A stretch of 64,000 bases of DNA from Apricaphanius iberus (lineage: Eukaryota; Chordata; Actinopteri; Cyprinodontiformes; Aphaniidae): positions 1 through 64,000 of the forward strand of contig JAPXFQ010000204.1 in NCBI GenBank assembly GCA_028564705.1. The letters run 5' to 3'. The stretch's first letter is position 1. Each line of letters opens with the position of its first letter. This document shows, piece by piece, positions 1 through 10,822 of the stretch. A model generated the notes under the pieces. That model saw only the letters and a program-made list of their open reading frames with translations, was not told the DNA's origin and searched no databases. The translations under genes and the position numbers were made by a program.

Positions 1-2349
1 GATCATTCTTGTCACCACACTTTAGATCTTGTGCTGACTTATGGCATTGACTGTGAAGAAATAACAGTCTTTCCACATAACCCTATCCTGTCTGATCATT
101 TCCTTATCACTTTTAAACTTACTCTAATGGATCATATCAAACCTGAAAGAAAACTTCATTATACCAGAACGTTATCAGACAACGCTGTAGCAAATTTTAA
201 AGAAGCTCTTCCAACTTTAATTTCCTCAGTTTATAAATGCAGAACAGAAAACAGTGATTTAACTCGTGACCCCTCACAACTTGACATTTTAGTTCATAGC
301 GTTAATTCCTCCCTGCGTCGGGCAATAGACAAAGTTGCCCCCTTGAAAAGGAAGGTGGCTAGCCATAGAAGATTAACTCCCTGGTTTAATTTAGAGCTAC
401 GTACCCTAAAGCAGAATGTTAGAAAACTAGAGAGAAAATGGCGCTCCACGCATTTACATGATTCCTTTTTAATATGGAAAAATAGTTTATTGCTATATAA
501 AAAGAGCCTTCACACAGCTAGAACAGCATATTATTCATCTTTAATCGAGGAGAATAAAAATAATCCTAGGTTTCTTTTTAATACAGTTGCCAAACTCACA
601 CAGGATCATAGCTCTATCGAGCCAACCATTCCCCAAGCTCTAAGCAGTGACGACTTCATGCAATTCTTTATAAATAAAATAGACTCCATAAAGAATAAGA
701 TAATTGGGAACCTTCCCAATATGCTTGCTTCCTCCTTAGTTAATGAGGCAGCCTCAAAAATGGTGGAACCTAATATATGCTTAAACTGCTTTAATGCAGC
801 CGAACTTTGTGATGTACTAAAATTATTAGCTTCATCTAAACCTTCAACTTGCGTTTTAGACCCAATCCCAACTAAACTCTTAAAAGAAGTTTTCCCTCTG
901 ATCGCTGCTCCAATTTTAAATATAATGAATCTATCCTTAGTCAATGGATATGTACCACAGGAGTTTAAGATTGCTGTAATTAAACCTCTACTTAAGAAAC
1001 CCTCTCTTGATCAAAACGACTTAATTAACTATAGACCGATATCTAATCTTCCCTTCTTATCTAAAATTCTTGAGAAAATAGTTGCACACCAGATATGTGA
1101 GCATTTAAACAATAATGAGCTGTTTGAGAAGTTTCAGTCAGGCTTTAGAGCTCATCACAGCACTGAAACAGCTCTGGTGAAGGTTACTAATGATATTCTC
1201 ATAGCCTCAGACAATGGACTGGTGACCATTCTGGTCCTGTTAGATCTCAGTGCTGCCTTTGACACTGTTGACCACAATATTCTCATAGAAAGGCTTCAAA
1301 GTGTCGGTATAATAGGAACAGCACTAGGTTGGTTTAAATCTTATTTGTCTAACAGATTTCAGTTTGTTCAGGTAAACAATAGATCTTCCTCAACCTCAAT
1401 AGTTACTTGCGGAGTACCACAGGGTTCAGTGCTTGGGCCGATTCTCTTTACTATATATATGCTTCCTATTGGTAAAATAATTAGGCAGCATGGGATAAAA
1501 TTCCATAGTTACGCAGATGATACACAGCTATATCTATCCATAAATCCTGATGAATCCAATCAGTTAGGTAGACTACAGGCATGTCTGGAAGACATAAAAA
1601 CTTGGATGACTCTAAACTTCTTGCTTCTAAATTCTGATAAAACAGAAGTTGTCGTCTTTGGACCAGAAGCTCTGAAAAAGAAACTACTTAGTCAGCCCCT
1701 TCACCTGGACGGCATTAAATTAGCCTCCAGTAATAAAGCAAAAAACCTCGGTGTCATTTTTGACCAAGATATGTCATTTAGAACTCACATTAAAGAAGTC
1801 TGTAGGATTTCCTTTTTTCACCTTAGGAATATTGCAAAAATTAGAACCATCCTGTCCAGGACTGATGCTGAAAAACTAGTCCATTTTGTTACTTCAAGGC
1901 TGGATTACTGTAACTGTCTATTATCAGGTAGTCCACAGAATACAATTAAAAGTCTACAGTTAGTTCAAAATGCTGCTGCTAGGATTCTGATGAATATTAA
2001 AAGAAGAGATCACATTTCCCCTGTTTTAGCTTCTCTTCACTGGCTCCCAGTAAAATCTAGAATAGAATTCAAGATCCTCCTTCTGACATATAAAGCCCTT
2101 AATAATCTAGCTCCATCATACATAAGAGACCTGATTGTTCCATATGTTCCTAACAGAGACCTTCGCTCTCAGACTGCAGGTTTACTGGTAGTTCCTAGGA
2201 TTTCTAAAAGTAGAATGGGTGGCAGATCTTTCAGCTATCAGGCTCCCCTCCTATGGAACCGGCTCCCAGGGTTGGTTCGTGAAGCAGACAATTTGTCTAT
2301 CTTTAAAACTAGGCTAAAAACTTTCCTCTTTGACAAAGCTTACAGTTAG
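1..2349 (+). CDS. L2 ORF2 (endonuclease end + reverse transcriptase), partial
   Basis: The frame is open from base 1 to the TAG at 2347-2349, about 782 codons. The endonuclease C-terminal signature SDHFLI lies near codon 36. RT motifs follow: INYRPISNLPFLSKILEK, then LLDLSAAFDTVDHN (catalytic aspartate), GVPQGSVLGP, and the catalytic box YADDTQLYLS. The C-terminal region carries RLDYCNCLLSG and HWLPVKSRIEFK, which recur in fish L2 proteins. The enzyme would nick target DNA and copy element RNA by target-primed reverse transcription. The frame is intact. Compared with the second copy it lacks one codon near 1886 (LVHFVTS against LVHAFVTS) and differs by a few substitutions. ORF1 and the front of the endonuclease would lie outside the window, if they exist. 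Confidence 0.9.
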   Translation, partial: DHSCHHTLDLVLTYGIDCEEITVFPHNPILSDHFLITFKLTLMDHIKPERKLHYTRTLSDNAVANFKEALPTLISSVYKCRTENSDLTRDPSQLDILVHSVNSSLRRAIDKVAPLKRKVASHRRLTPWFNLELRTLKQNVRKLERKWRSTHLHDSFLIWKNSLLLYKKSLHTARTAYYSSLIEENKNNPRFLFNTVAKLTQDHSSIEPTIPQALSSDDFMQFFINKIDSIKNKIIGNLPNMLASSLVNEAASKMVEPNICLNCFNAAELCDVLKLLASSKPSTCVLDPIPTKLLKEVFPLIAAPILNIMNLSLVNGYVPQEFKIAVIKPLLKKPSLDQNDLINYRPISNLPFLSKILEKIVAHQICEHLNNNELFEKFQSGFRAHHSTETALVKVTNDILIASDNGLVTILVLLDLSAAFDTVDHNILIERLQSVGIIGTALGWFKSYLSNRFQFVQVNNRSSSTSIVTCGVPQGSVLGPILFTIYMLPIGKIIRQHGIKFHSYADDTQLYLSINPDESNQLGRLQACLEDIKTWMTLNFLLLNSDKTEVVVFGPEALKKKLLSQPLHLDGIKLASSNKAKNLGVIFDQDMSFRTHIKEVCRISFFHLRNIAKIRTILSRTDAEKLVHFVTSRLDYCNCLLSGSPQNTIKSLQLVQNAAARILMNIKRRDHISPVLASLHWLPVKSRIEFKILLLTYKALNNLAPSYIRDLIVPYVPNRDLRSQTAGLLVVPRISKSRMGGRSFSYQAPLLWNRLPGLVREADNLSIFKTRLKTFLFDKAYS

Positions 2350-3450
2350 AGATATGTTTATAGGTAGTTAGAGTCAGGTCAGACAGGTAGATAGGAAGAG
2401 ACAGGTTAATGTTAGTAGTCAGGCAGAGTGTCAAAAGTTAGGAAGAGATAGGAAGAGGTAGAGTAGCTAGGTAGAGATAGATTAATGTAAGCCAGGTAAA
2501 GATCCGGAGCCGGTCGCGGCTTACCGCCGCGGAAGAAATGTGCCCCACAGGGGCCAGCCAGCGCCGGAGAGAGGTCCCTCAATGGGATCCTCCCGCACAG
2601 TGCGGCCGCCCATTACCTGCCGGGTTGAATCCCCCGGGCAGACTGTGCGGACCCCACCCGTTTATCTCTTAAACGTTTCTCGCCCTCTTCAACTCTGTCC
2701 TCTCAGTTCTGTCTATTTTTCCTTAAGATAGTTGTCGACTATCGGTCTCGTGCCGGTATTTAGCCTTAGATGGAGTTTACCACCCACTTTGGGCTGCATT
2801 CTCAAACAACCCGACTCCGAGAAGACCCCGGCATGACGGGGGCCGTTACCGGCCCTACACCGTCCACGGGTCAGGAGGACTCAGACAGAGTGTTGGTAGC
2901 CAGGTCTCCTAGTAGCTAGGAGACAGGTTAATGTTAGTAGCTATGCTGCTTTAGGCTAGGCTGTTGGAGGACATTATTAGGGTCTGTTCCTACTTTCTCT
3001 CCTACTTCTCCCCAACTGCATGATGTGCTGTCAATTCAAGCACTAACCTGTTTTCTATTATAGTAGGTGCTCCGGATTAGCCCTGCTTGACGACCCTGAC
3101 TAAGATGGCATTGCAGTGACGGAAAATTCTCCACGTCCTGCAACAAACTTCTGCATCAGTTCTATTGCTCTTTCTGTGTCTCTGTTATGTATTCTCCAAG
3201 CCACAGACGGTCGCGGCAGATAACCGCTTGTGCTGAGCCTGGTTCTGCCGGAGGTTTCTTCCTGTTAAAAGGGAGTTTTTCCTTCCCACTGTCGCTGCAT
3301 GCTTGCTCAGTATGAGGGATTGCTGAGAATTCCACGACGCAATCTTCTGTGGTTCTGTAATTTCTACACTTAACATTGTATTGTAATAACTCTTTTTGTA
3401 AAGTGCCTTGAGATGACATCTGTTGTGAAATGGCGCTATATAAATAAACT

Positions 3451-3470
3451 GAATTGAATTGAATTGAATT
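3451..3470. repeat. (GAATT)n LINE tail microsatellite
   Basis: About four copies of GAATT close the L2 copy and mark the junction with the Gypsy sequence that starts at about 3471. Such short tandem tails are the normal 3' end of L2-type LINEs. Confidence 0.85.
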
Positions 3471-3599
3471 ATTGGAGTCATTAATGTGGGCTGCACTGAC
3501 GTCCTTCTCTACCCTCGGGCTCGGGTAGGTACGGTGGCTGAAGTCGCAGTTACGAGCTTGCCACCAGGGGTTACAGAAGTGCTACCATTTGAGGCCTCA

Positions 3600-6483
3600 A
3601 TGGCATCCCAGTAGGGGGTGAAAGTCTCCCAGATCAGCTGAAGAGTGTGGACCTGTCAGCATTATCGCAGAGTGACCAGGAGAAGGTAAAGACTCTCCTA
3701 ATACGCTATAGTGCTGTCTTTGCAGCTCATGATGGAGACCTTGGATGTACGACGCTGGTGGCGCACGAGATCCCTCTTGTGGATGCTGCACCTGTTCGTC
3801 AGCGCTTTAGACGAATCCCTCCGTCAGATTATGAAGCGGTAAAAGAGCATATCAACCAACTGCTCGAGGCGCAGGTAATTAGGGAAAGCAGCAGCCCCTA
3901 TGCATCCCCCATTGTGTTGGTGAGAAAGAAGGATGGTAGCCTTAGGATGTGTGTTGACTACAGGCAGCTGTTTAATAAAACTAGGAAGGATGCTTTTTCT
4001 CTTCCCGGATTGAGGAGTCTCTAGATGTGCTTACAGGCGCACGCTGGTTTTCCACCTTGGATTTAGCCAGCGGCTACAATCAGGTGGCAGTGGCAGAGGC
4101 TGACCGTTCAAAAACAGCTTTTTGTACGCCCTTTGGCTTATTTGAGTGGAACCGAATGCCCTTTGGACTGCGTAATGCCCCCAGTACATTCCAACGGTTG
4201 ATGCAGAGGATTTTTGGAGATAAACAGTGTCAGTCATTGCTTATCTACCTGGATGACATTGTGGTTTTCTCCTCTAGTGTGGACGAGCACCTGCAGAGAC
4301 TGGAGGTTGTGCTGGAGAGGCTCCAGAAAGAAGGGCTGAAGGTGAAGCTAGCCAAGTGTTCCTTTTTCAAGCAAGAGGTCAGTTATCTGGGCCATGTAAT
4401 CTCAGATCAGGGTGTGGCTACTGACCCTGGTAAGAAAGAGGTGGTGGCTAAATTGCAGATTCCTACTATCACCTCAGAGCTACGTTCATTTTTGGGGTTT
4501 GCCAGTTATTACCGACGGTTTGTGGAGGGTTTTGCAAGATTGGCTGCACCCCTCCACAAGTTAGTCGCTGAAACAGGGAATGGAAAGGGTAGCAGGAAGA
4601 CTCAACCTGAGTTTGGCGAAAAGTGGACTGAGGAATGTCAGGCGAGTTTTGAGGCTTTAAAGCAGAAACTTACCACCACCCCGGTCTTGGCCTACGCTGA
4701 GTTTTCCTGTCCGTTTATTTTAGAGGTAGATGCAAGCCATGGGGGACTAGGCGCTGTTCTTTCACAAGAACGAGATGGGAAGATGAGGCCCATAGCATAC
4801 GCAAGCAGGGGATTGAGGCCCAATGAGGCGAACATGCAAAACTACAGCTCTATGAAGCTGGAGTTTTTGGCCTTGAAATGGGCCATGACTGAGAAATTCA
4901 GGGAATATTTACTGGGTCAGAAATGCCTGGTTTATACAGACAACAACCCATTGAGCCATCTCTCCTCTGCTAAGCTAGGTGCTACTGAGCAGCGCTGGGC
5001 AGCCCAACTGGCCTCGTTTGATTTCGAGCTGAGATACCGGTCTGGGAAGACTAACACCAATGCAGACGCATTATCCCGGCTGCATCCTCCTGGGGTCCAG
5101 AGCTTAGGCGCCATGCTCCCTCCTACACCACTCCCCGAACCGTTGCAACAGGCTTTGCGTGAACAGAGACCGAAGGCAGTCCAGGCTACGATGACTGCGT
5201 TTCCCCAACACACCACTTCAGACTTGTGCACCCTTCAGCAAAACGATCCCGTTTTGTACCCGGTGTTATTGGCCTGGCATGTCTGGTGACGTCGCAGAAT
5301 GGTGCCAGAAGTGTGAGAGGTGTCAGATGGCCAAAGAGGGGCCCGTGGCAGGCAGCACTATGGGTCATTTGCTGTCTTCACGACCAAATGAGATCCTGGC
5401 CATGGATTTCACGGTGTTGGAACCTTCACGGGATGGGGTGGAGAACGTTCTGGTACTTACTGATGTATTTAGTAAATACACGTTGGCCGTTCCGACAAAG
5501 GACCATCATGCTTCCACTGTAGCACAGGTTCTAGTCACGGAGTGGTTTTCAAAGTTTGGGGTCCCCGCCCGTATTCACTCAGATCAAGGCCGGAACTTTG
5601 AAAGCGTGTTAATTAGACAGTTGTGTGAGTTGTATGGCATCAAGAAGTCGCGAACCACTCCTTACCATCCTGCCGGTAATGGGCAGTGCGAGCGGTTTAA
5701 TCGCACTTTACACAACTTGTTGCAAACTTTGCCTGTGTCCAGAAAAAGGGAGTGGAGCTCCTGTTTACCAGAGTTGTGTTTTTCTTATAACACAACATTA
5801 CATCAGTCGACAGGAGAGTCCCCCTCCTTCCTGATGTTTGGCCAGGAACCATGACTCCCAGTGGACTTCCTGCTGGGAAGGGTCCAAGAGCCTGTGAAGG
5901 GTAGTCTCCACGACTGGATCGTAGAGCATCAGAACCAGCGGCAGATGGCTTTTGAGGGCGCTAGAGAACAGATGTTGGGGGCTGCCGCGAAGATGAAAAA
6001 GACCCATGACCAGTGGGTAAAAGGCTCTCCATTGGAAGAGGGTCAGTACGTGCTGTTAAGACAGGTAGGCTGGAAAAGTCGCCACAAGATCCAGGACCTT
6101 TGGTGCAGTGTGGTGCACAAGGTTCTGAGGGCGCCTGCAGAAGGAGGCTCAGTATATATGGTGGCACCTGTAGAGGATGTAGAGAAGGTGAAGAACGTGC
6201 ACCGGACCATGTTGAAACCAGTGGTTTGGGCTGGATCACCTGCTGAGGTGGTGGCCTCTGGTGGACATTCAGCGGAGAAGGACCAAGAGGAATCCTCTGA
6301 AGAGGGTGACTTGGTACCGGTGAGAGCAGGCCCGTCACAACACACCCAGCCCAGGGCGTCTTTTGCTACCAAGCCGGCTCGGTTGTTGCATCCTGGAGCT
6401 TGGCTAGATCAGGAAAGGCCTGGCCCTAGTGGAGTGCAGGTTCCGGTGGAGGATGGACCGCAATTGGCCGCGCCATTTGCATA
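3600..6483 (+). pseudogene. Gypsy pol (RT, RNase H, integrase), broken
   Basis: Reads as reverse transcriptase (3647-4020 then 4027-4450; motifs SPYASPIVLVRKKDGS, WFSTLDLASGYNQV and the active site YLDDIVVF), RNase H (about 4650-5070; EVDASHGGLGAVLSQ and YTDNNPLSHL) and integrase core (5279-5854; MDFTVLEP, HSDQGRNFES, and the region around GNGQCERFNRTLH with the third acidic residue). A C-terminal tail follows to 6483. Defects: a one-base shift near 4005-4020; a deletion and frame change at about 5270-5285 that removes the His-His half of the integrase zinc finger while leaving the Cys-Cys half (CQKCERC); and a TGA at 5852-5854 that fits a CGA arginine codon changed by CpG decay. It cannot make a working polyprotein. 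Confidence 0.88.
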
Positions 6484-6716
6484 ACCTGAGGTTTTGGGTA
6501 GTACCATCGTGCGACGGACGCAGCATGCAACAGCAGGGCAGCACTCAAATGTTTACCATCTTCCAAGGCCAGTGGGTAGCTCTGTGGCACAACTGGCGGC
6601 ACTCCCTGACCCAGTGGTTAGTACTTGGGGTACTGTTTTCAGACCGTGGACCTAAACTTGAGGTTAGATTAAAACTTTAAATCGTCGGGACGACGATTCC
6701 TGGAGGGTGGGTGGAA

Positions 6717-7756
6717 TGTAGCAGGATGAGGTAATCTGTTCCTGATCCTAACCAAGAACACCTGGCCCTGTCAGTAAACAGTAGGGGAGCTGTGGGTATA
6801 AAAGAAGATCTAGTAGTGTTTTCCCATATGCTCACATAAGTAGGGCCACTTAGGTTGTATCAGCGTAAGCTGGACGTGTGTTGGATCGCGGCAGAGGCAA
6901 CGTGCGGAAGCTCAGTAAAAGAGCTGTAATTTTACCTGCGTGCTGTTGGACGGAAAGCGTGCCCACTTCAAAGTGAACCACTGTTGCCGTGGACCCGAGG
7001 TGTTGTGGTGTTTGTTTACGTTGGTCTGAGTCACCGCCTTGACCATCAGACAACCACGGAGCGGTTCTGCGGAGCTGACCGACCTACTGGGAGCGAATGT
7101 GCTGCTGCTCGTTCAGAGCGCAGCTCATGGACATCTTATAGTGCTCCTTTACCAGACGTCTTCTACCCAGAGTGCCGGCTGGGTTGCACGGGGAGGCCCC
7201 GCTCCCCTTGGAATTAGGACTCCGGAGCACTTTGTATATTTTAACATCGTTATTTTTTATTGTTGCCTTATTAATCCCTGTTTGTTTTTGTCCAGGCTGG
7301 AGCCAAGGGTGGTGACGGTGGTCCGCTGGTGGCGTTTGCCGTGTGCTTGCTGGTGCTCGGTCCCTCACTTCTGCGTGACTGCTCACTATTGCTTGGGGTG
7401 ATTTTTGTATTTAGTTTCCTTTATTTTTGCTACCTCCAGTGTTCCCACTACACCTTGGTAAGCTCCAGCCTTGTGACGTTACAGTTTTTTTTTCTCCCTT
7501 TGTTTATTTTATCCCCCCCCCCCCCCCCCCCCCCTTCATTTAGTATTGTTAAAATATCCACTGGCTTAACTTGTCTTTTAAAACTATAATTGTTTAAATA
7601 AAAGTGTAAATTGTTGCAACCTCATTTTTCTGCTCCCCTTTTTGGAGGTGAACCTGCGCGTGCCTTCATGGTACCAAACTTTATTTCCTTGGGTGAAATT
7701 CCCAAGGTGGTGTTGCTGTGTACTATCCTAGTTAGAAAGGACTCCATTCCGCCACA
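6717..7756 (+). repeat. Gypsy 3' LTR (TGT...ACA)
   Basis: About 1.04 kb starting TGTAGCAGG just after a purine tract and ending GCCACA at 7756. It contains a TATA box (TATAAAAG at 6797-6804), a poly-C run near 7514-7534 and a poly(A) signal AATAAA at 7597-7602, the order expected for U3-R-U5. No partner 5' LTR lies in the window. Confidence 0.75.
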
Positions 7757-8750
7757 TTACAATAACTACGCAGATGAAACTCAGTGATCTACTTGTCACT
7801 GAAGGCAGGTGAACATGGGCCTATAGATACAATCTGTCACTGTACTGGACAAATCAGTTTGTGGATGCAAAACCACTTTCTCCAGTTTGACTTAGACAAA
7901 ACTGAGATCATTGTTTTTGGCCCACAGACACAAAGAGAGAGTGTTATCAGTCATCTTGAGTCTCTCTGTCTTCAACCAAAAAATCTGGTTAGAAATCTAG
8001 GGGTAATCATGGACTCGGACCTGAACTTAAACAGCCAAATCAAAGCAATAACATCAACAGGTTTTTACCATTTGAAAAACATTGCTAAAATCAGAGGAAT
8101 AGTGTCAAAACCAGACTTGGAGAGACTTATCCATGCATTTGTCTACAGCAGGTTATACTACTGTAACGGCCTACTCACTAGCCTCTCTAAACGAGCTGTT
8201 AGACAGCTGCAGTACATCCACGCTGCTGTTCAAGTCCTGACAAGAACCAGGAAATACGACCATATTAGTCCAGTGCTCTGGTCTCTGCAATGGCTTCTTG
8301 TCAATCAGAGAATAGAATTTAAAACTGCTCTGCTTGTGTACAAGTCTGTTCATGGTTTGGCACCAAAGTACATCTCTGACAAATGAACCATCTGGGGCCC
8401 TGAGAACTTCAGGGAGGGGTCTCCTGGTGGTTCCCAGAGTCAACAATAAACACGGTGAGGCTGCATTTCAGTTTCAGGCAGCTAAAATATGGAACAGTCT
8501 TCATGAGGATGTGAGACAAGCCTCAACTCTAACAATGTTTAAATCCAGGCTGAAAATAGTTATTTTTACCCATGCATATGACAGTTGAAAGTATTTTATT
8601 TACACTCTTGCTTTTTTATTTTAATTAATAATTTTTTTAAGTTTACTTTTTTTCTGTTTATCTGTTTTCTTAATTTATGCAACTGTGAAGCACTTTGAAT
8701 TGCCTTGTGTATGAATTGTGCTCTACGAATAAAGTTGCCTTGCCTTGCCA
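7757..8750 (+). mobile_element. Older L2-type LINE remnant (family B, TTGCC tail)
   Basis: Begins in the RT catalytic region (decayed NYADETQ) directly after the Gypsy LTR. It continues through a largely open stretch at 7784-8386 (DLDKTEIIVFG, RNLGVIMDSDLNLN, HAFVYSRLYYCNGLL) and, after a frame change near 8386, the C-terminal part at 8386-8588 (GRGLLVVPRVN, IWNSLHEDVRQ). The 3' end at about 8680-8750 carries a CTTTGAATTGCCTTGTGTATG motif and short TTGCC repeats. It differs clearly from copy A in sequence and tail, so it is a separate L2-clade family. It appears to be the target into which the Gypsy element inserted. Confidence 0.8.
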
Positions 8751-9490
8751 GTTGTCCCACCTGAGTAACCAAACAAGAACATATCAGGACCTGCTGCAGT
8801 TTTCGTATTGTTGTGGAGTTGGTGTTAAAGATGCCATCAGCAACCTGGTTCAACTAACCGACTACTGTCATCTAGACAAAGCAGGCAGCACTGTGAGAAT
8901 CATGTTCTTTGATTTCTCCAGTGCATTTAACACAATTAAGCCTGATTTGCTTTGTCAGAAATTCCCTCAACAATCGCCTGGATCAATGACTATTTATTTA
9001 TTTGTTTATTTATTTAATTAACAGGAAAATATTAAAACATTCAGGCCTGACTCCGTTTAAAACTGTTTTTCAGCAGGTTCCTGTTCTGCGGATAACTCAT
9101 ACAATCATATACATCTTCGTCCATCATCTGTTGGGGTAGCAGCATCAGAGCCAGGGACTTAAAACGGCTCAATAACCTGATGAAGAAGGCTGTTTCTGTT
9201 CTGGGGATAGCTGTGGAACAACTGGAAGTAATGATGCAAAGAAGGATTCTTCATAAACTTAAAAAGATTATGGACAACCCTGCGCATCCTCTTCATGAGA
9301 CTATCCTACAGCAACAGAGTATCTTCAGTCGGAGGCTTCTTCAGTTTCACTGCAACACAGACCGCTACAGGAAATCCTTTATCCCCACAGCAATGATGGT
9401 CTACAACAACGTCTTAAAAAATTATTATTTATGAGCTACAACAACAATTAATTTCCCTCTGGGATCAATAAAGTATTTTTGAATTGAATT
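8751..9490 (+). mobile_element. Rex1-type LINE remnant A
   Basis: Two RT pieces: 8770-8970 (GVGVKDAISNLVQ, then MFFDFSSAFNTIKPDLL with the catalytic FSSAFNT motif) and 9130-9434 (SIRARDLKRLNNLMKKA, HETILQQQSIFSRRLLQF). The part between is deleted and replaced by a TTTA-rich stretch near 8988-9020. The element ends in the typical Rex1 3' tail TCTGGGATCAATAAAGTATTTTTGAATTG at 9458-9490. It is dead, with frame breaks and deletions. Confidence 0.8.
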
Positions 9491-9873
9491 GAATATCCAG
9501 ACAGAACAGTCATCCAGGCACATACAGTACAAGACAGAGCAATCATTCAGGTACATACAGTGTAAAGAGAAGCATCATGAGAGGAAATCATGAAGGTACT
9601 TTCTTTAGTGGTTACAGGTGTAACAGTCCATTAAATGAAGAAAAATTTTTCTTTTAAATAGTGTTACTGATGATGTAGCCCTGATGGTCTTTGGTGTCTC
9701 ATTCCAGACTTTGGTAAGCACATACAAGAAAGACCTTTGTCTGTAGGAATTCCACTAGATTTACTGGAAAATGTATTCCTCCTGCAAGCCTGAGCTCCTG
9801 CAGAGCTCATCTTTGGTTGCGCTGATGGCCCATTAACTGAAATGTACCATTTCACATTGCCACATTTGCATTT

Positions 9874-10051
9874 GCCAGTTAGGGGAAGATTGTTTTGGGT
9901 GAAGTGAGTTTCCGAGTTTAGATGTGACAGTCAATGTAATGAATAGATGTCTTTGCCAGGTGAATGGATGTTTTAGCCAGTTCGGAGAAGACTGTTTTGG
10001 AGGAAGTGAGTTTCTGAGTTTCAATGTGACAATCAATGTAATGAATAGAAT
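9874..10051. repeat. Tandem duplication, 102-bp period
   Basis: Two imperfect units begin at 9874 and 9976, each carrying a GCCAGTT...AAGTGAGTTTC...TGACARTCAATGTAATGAATAGA core. They lie in the 3' untranslated part of the piggyBac-like element. Confidence 0.7.
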
Positions 10052-10822
10052 TTTTTTTTACCATGCAGAAACCATGTGGCCCTTGGAATAAAGTCAGACA
10101 ACGGTCCAAAAGAATGTAAACATTGGAATTTTTATTTTCTCACACAAGTTCCAACACTAGAAACAGTTTTCATGTTCAAACTTTGGAGCATTTTGCACAA
10201 GTAGCATAGGTAATACGGTTACTGTATAACTCTCTTGCACCTCAAAAACAACTATATACAAAAATAACAACTATATACAAGTTTCAACAGCAGAAACTTA
10301 TGTTTCAAACTTTGCAGTCTTTGCAAACTCAGTGTCCATCATCCCTGCATTTGGCACAGGTGAATCTTTGACATGCACAGGTAAACTTGCTGCGATTCCT
10401 CTTGCATGCCTTCAGCACTTGACACTGGGTTGTCCGAACCCTCCCTGGTTCAGCAGCTGCAGAAGCCTCAGAGCCAACAGGAGCCCTCGGGAGCTTCAGA
10501 GCCTTGTACTGTGCCTCTAGTTCTTTGAGCTGCATGAAACGGCAACGGAGTTCCTTCGCAAGAAGACTCAAAAATAATCTTCTTTTGCCGTCCCATCCTG
10601 TACATGCCTTATACAGAATGTAGGCGTTCACCGCCGACAGGTCCAGGATATTATAGAACACGGCTACTGGCCACCTCCGTGTTGCTCCTCTAACGGAATA
10701 AATCTGTGCCATTTAGTCCAAAACATCGACACCACACTGTAAAAGTAGAGAGTGAGAGAGACAATCATGAGTATATATTATTTTTTCTATAAGCTTGTAT
10801 AGTACATATCATTAAAATTGTA

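Larger units (their letters stand above)
1..3470 (+). mobile_element. L2-clade LINE, young copy A (cut by window start)
   Basis: A non-LTR retrotransposon running off the left edge. It holds the end of the endonuclease domain, a full reverse transcriptase, an untranslated stretch with short TAG/AGG-rich repeats (about 2350-2520), a GC-rich block (2500-2900), and a 3' tail ending in GCGCTATATAAATAAACTG plus a (GAATT)n run at 3451-3470. It matches the second copy at 10823-14075 almost base for base, so the family was recently active. Family assignment comes from the RT and C-terminal sequence plus the short-repeat tail, and is not database-checked. Confidence 0.9.
3471..7756 (+). mobile_element. 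Gypsy LTR retrotransposon, 5'-incomplete, with 3' LTR
   Basis: Gypsy-type pol remnant followed by a purine-rich tract at about 6700-6716 and a long terminal repeat at 6717-7756. The gag, most of the protease and the 5' LTR are missing; the sequence begins at the end of the L2 copy, so either the L2 inserted into it with the rest beyond the window, or it was truncated. The right edge abuts an L2-type RT fragment, suggesting the Gypsy copy landed inside an older LINE. Pol is broken by a frameshift, a deletion and a stop. Confidence 0.85.

Noticed and set aside
606..944. 112-aa minus-strand frame, repeated identically at 11644-11982
   Set aside because: It is the antisense of the L2 RT and appears twice only because the LINE does.
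2540..2731. 63-aa frame in the GC-rich part after L2 ORF2 (also 13581-13772)
   Set aside because: It lies in the untranslated region of the LINE, has no known motif, and its duplication follows from the two LINE copies.
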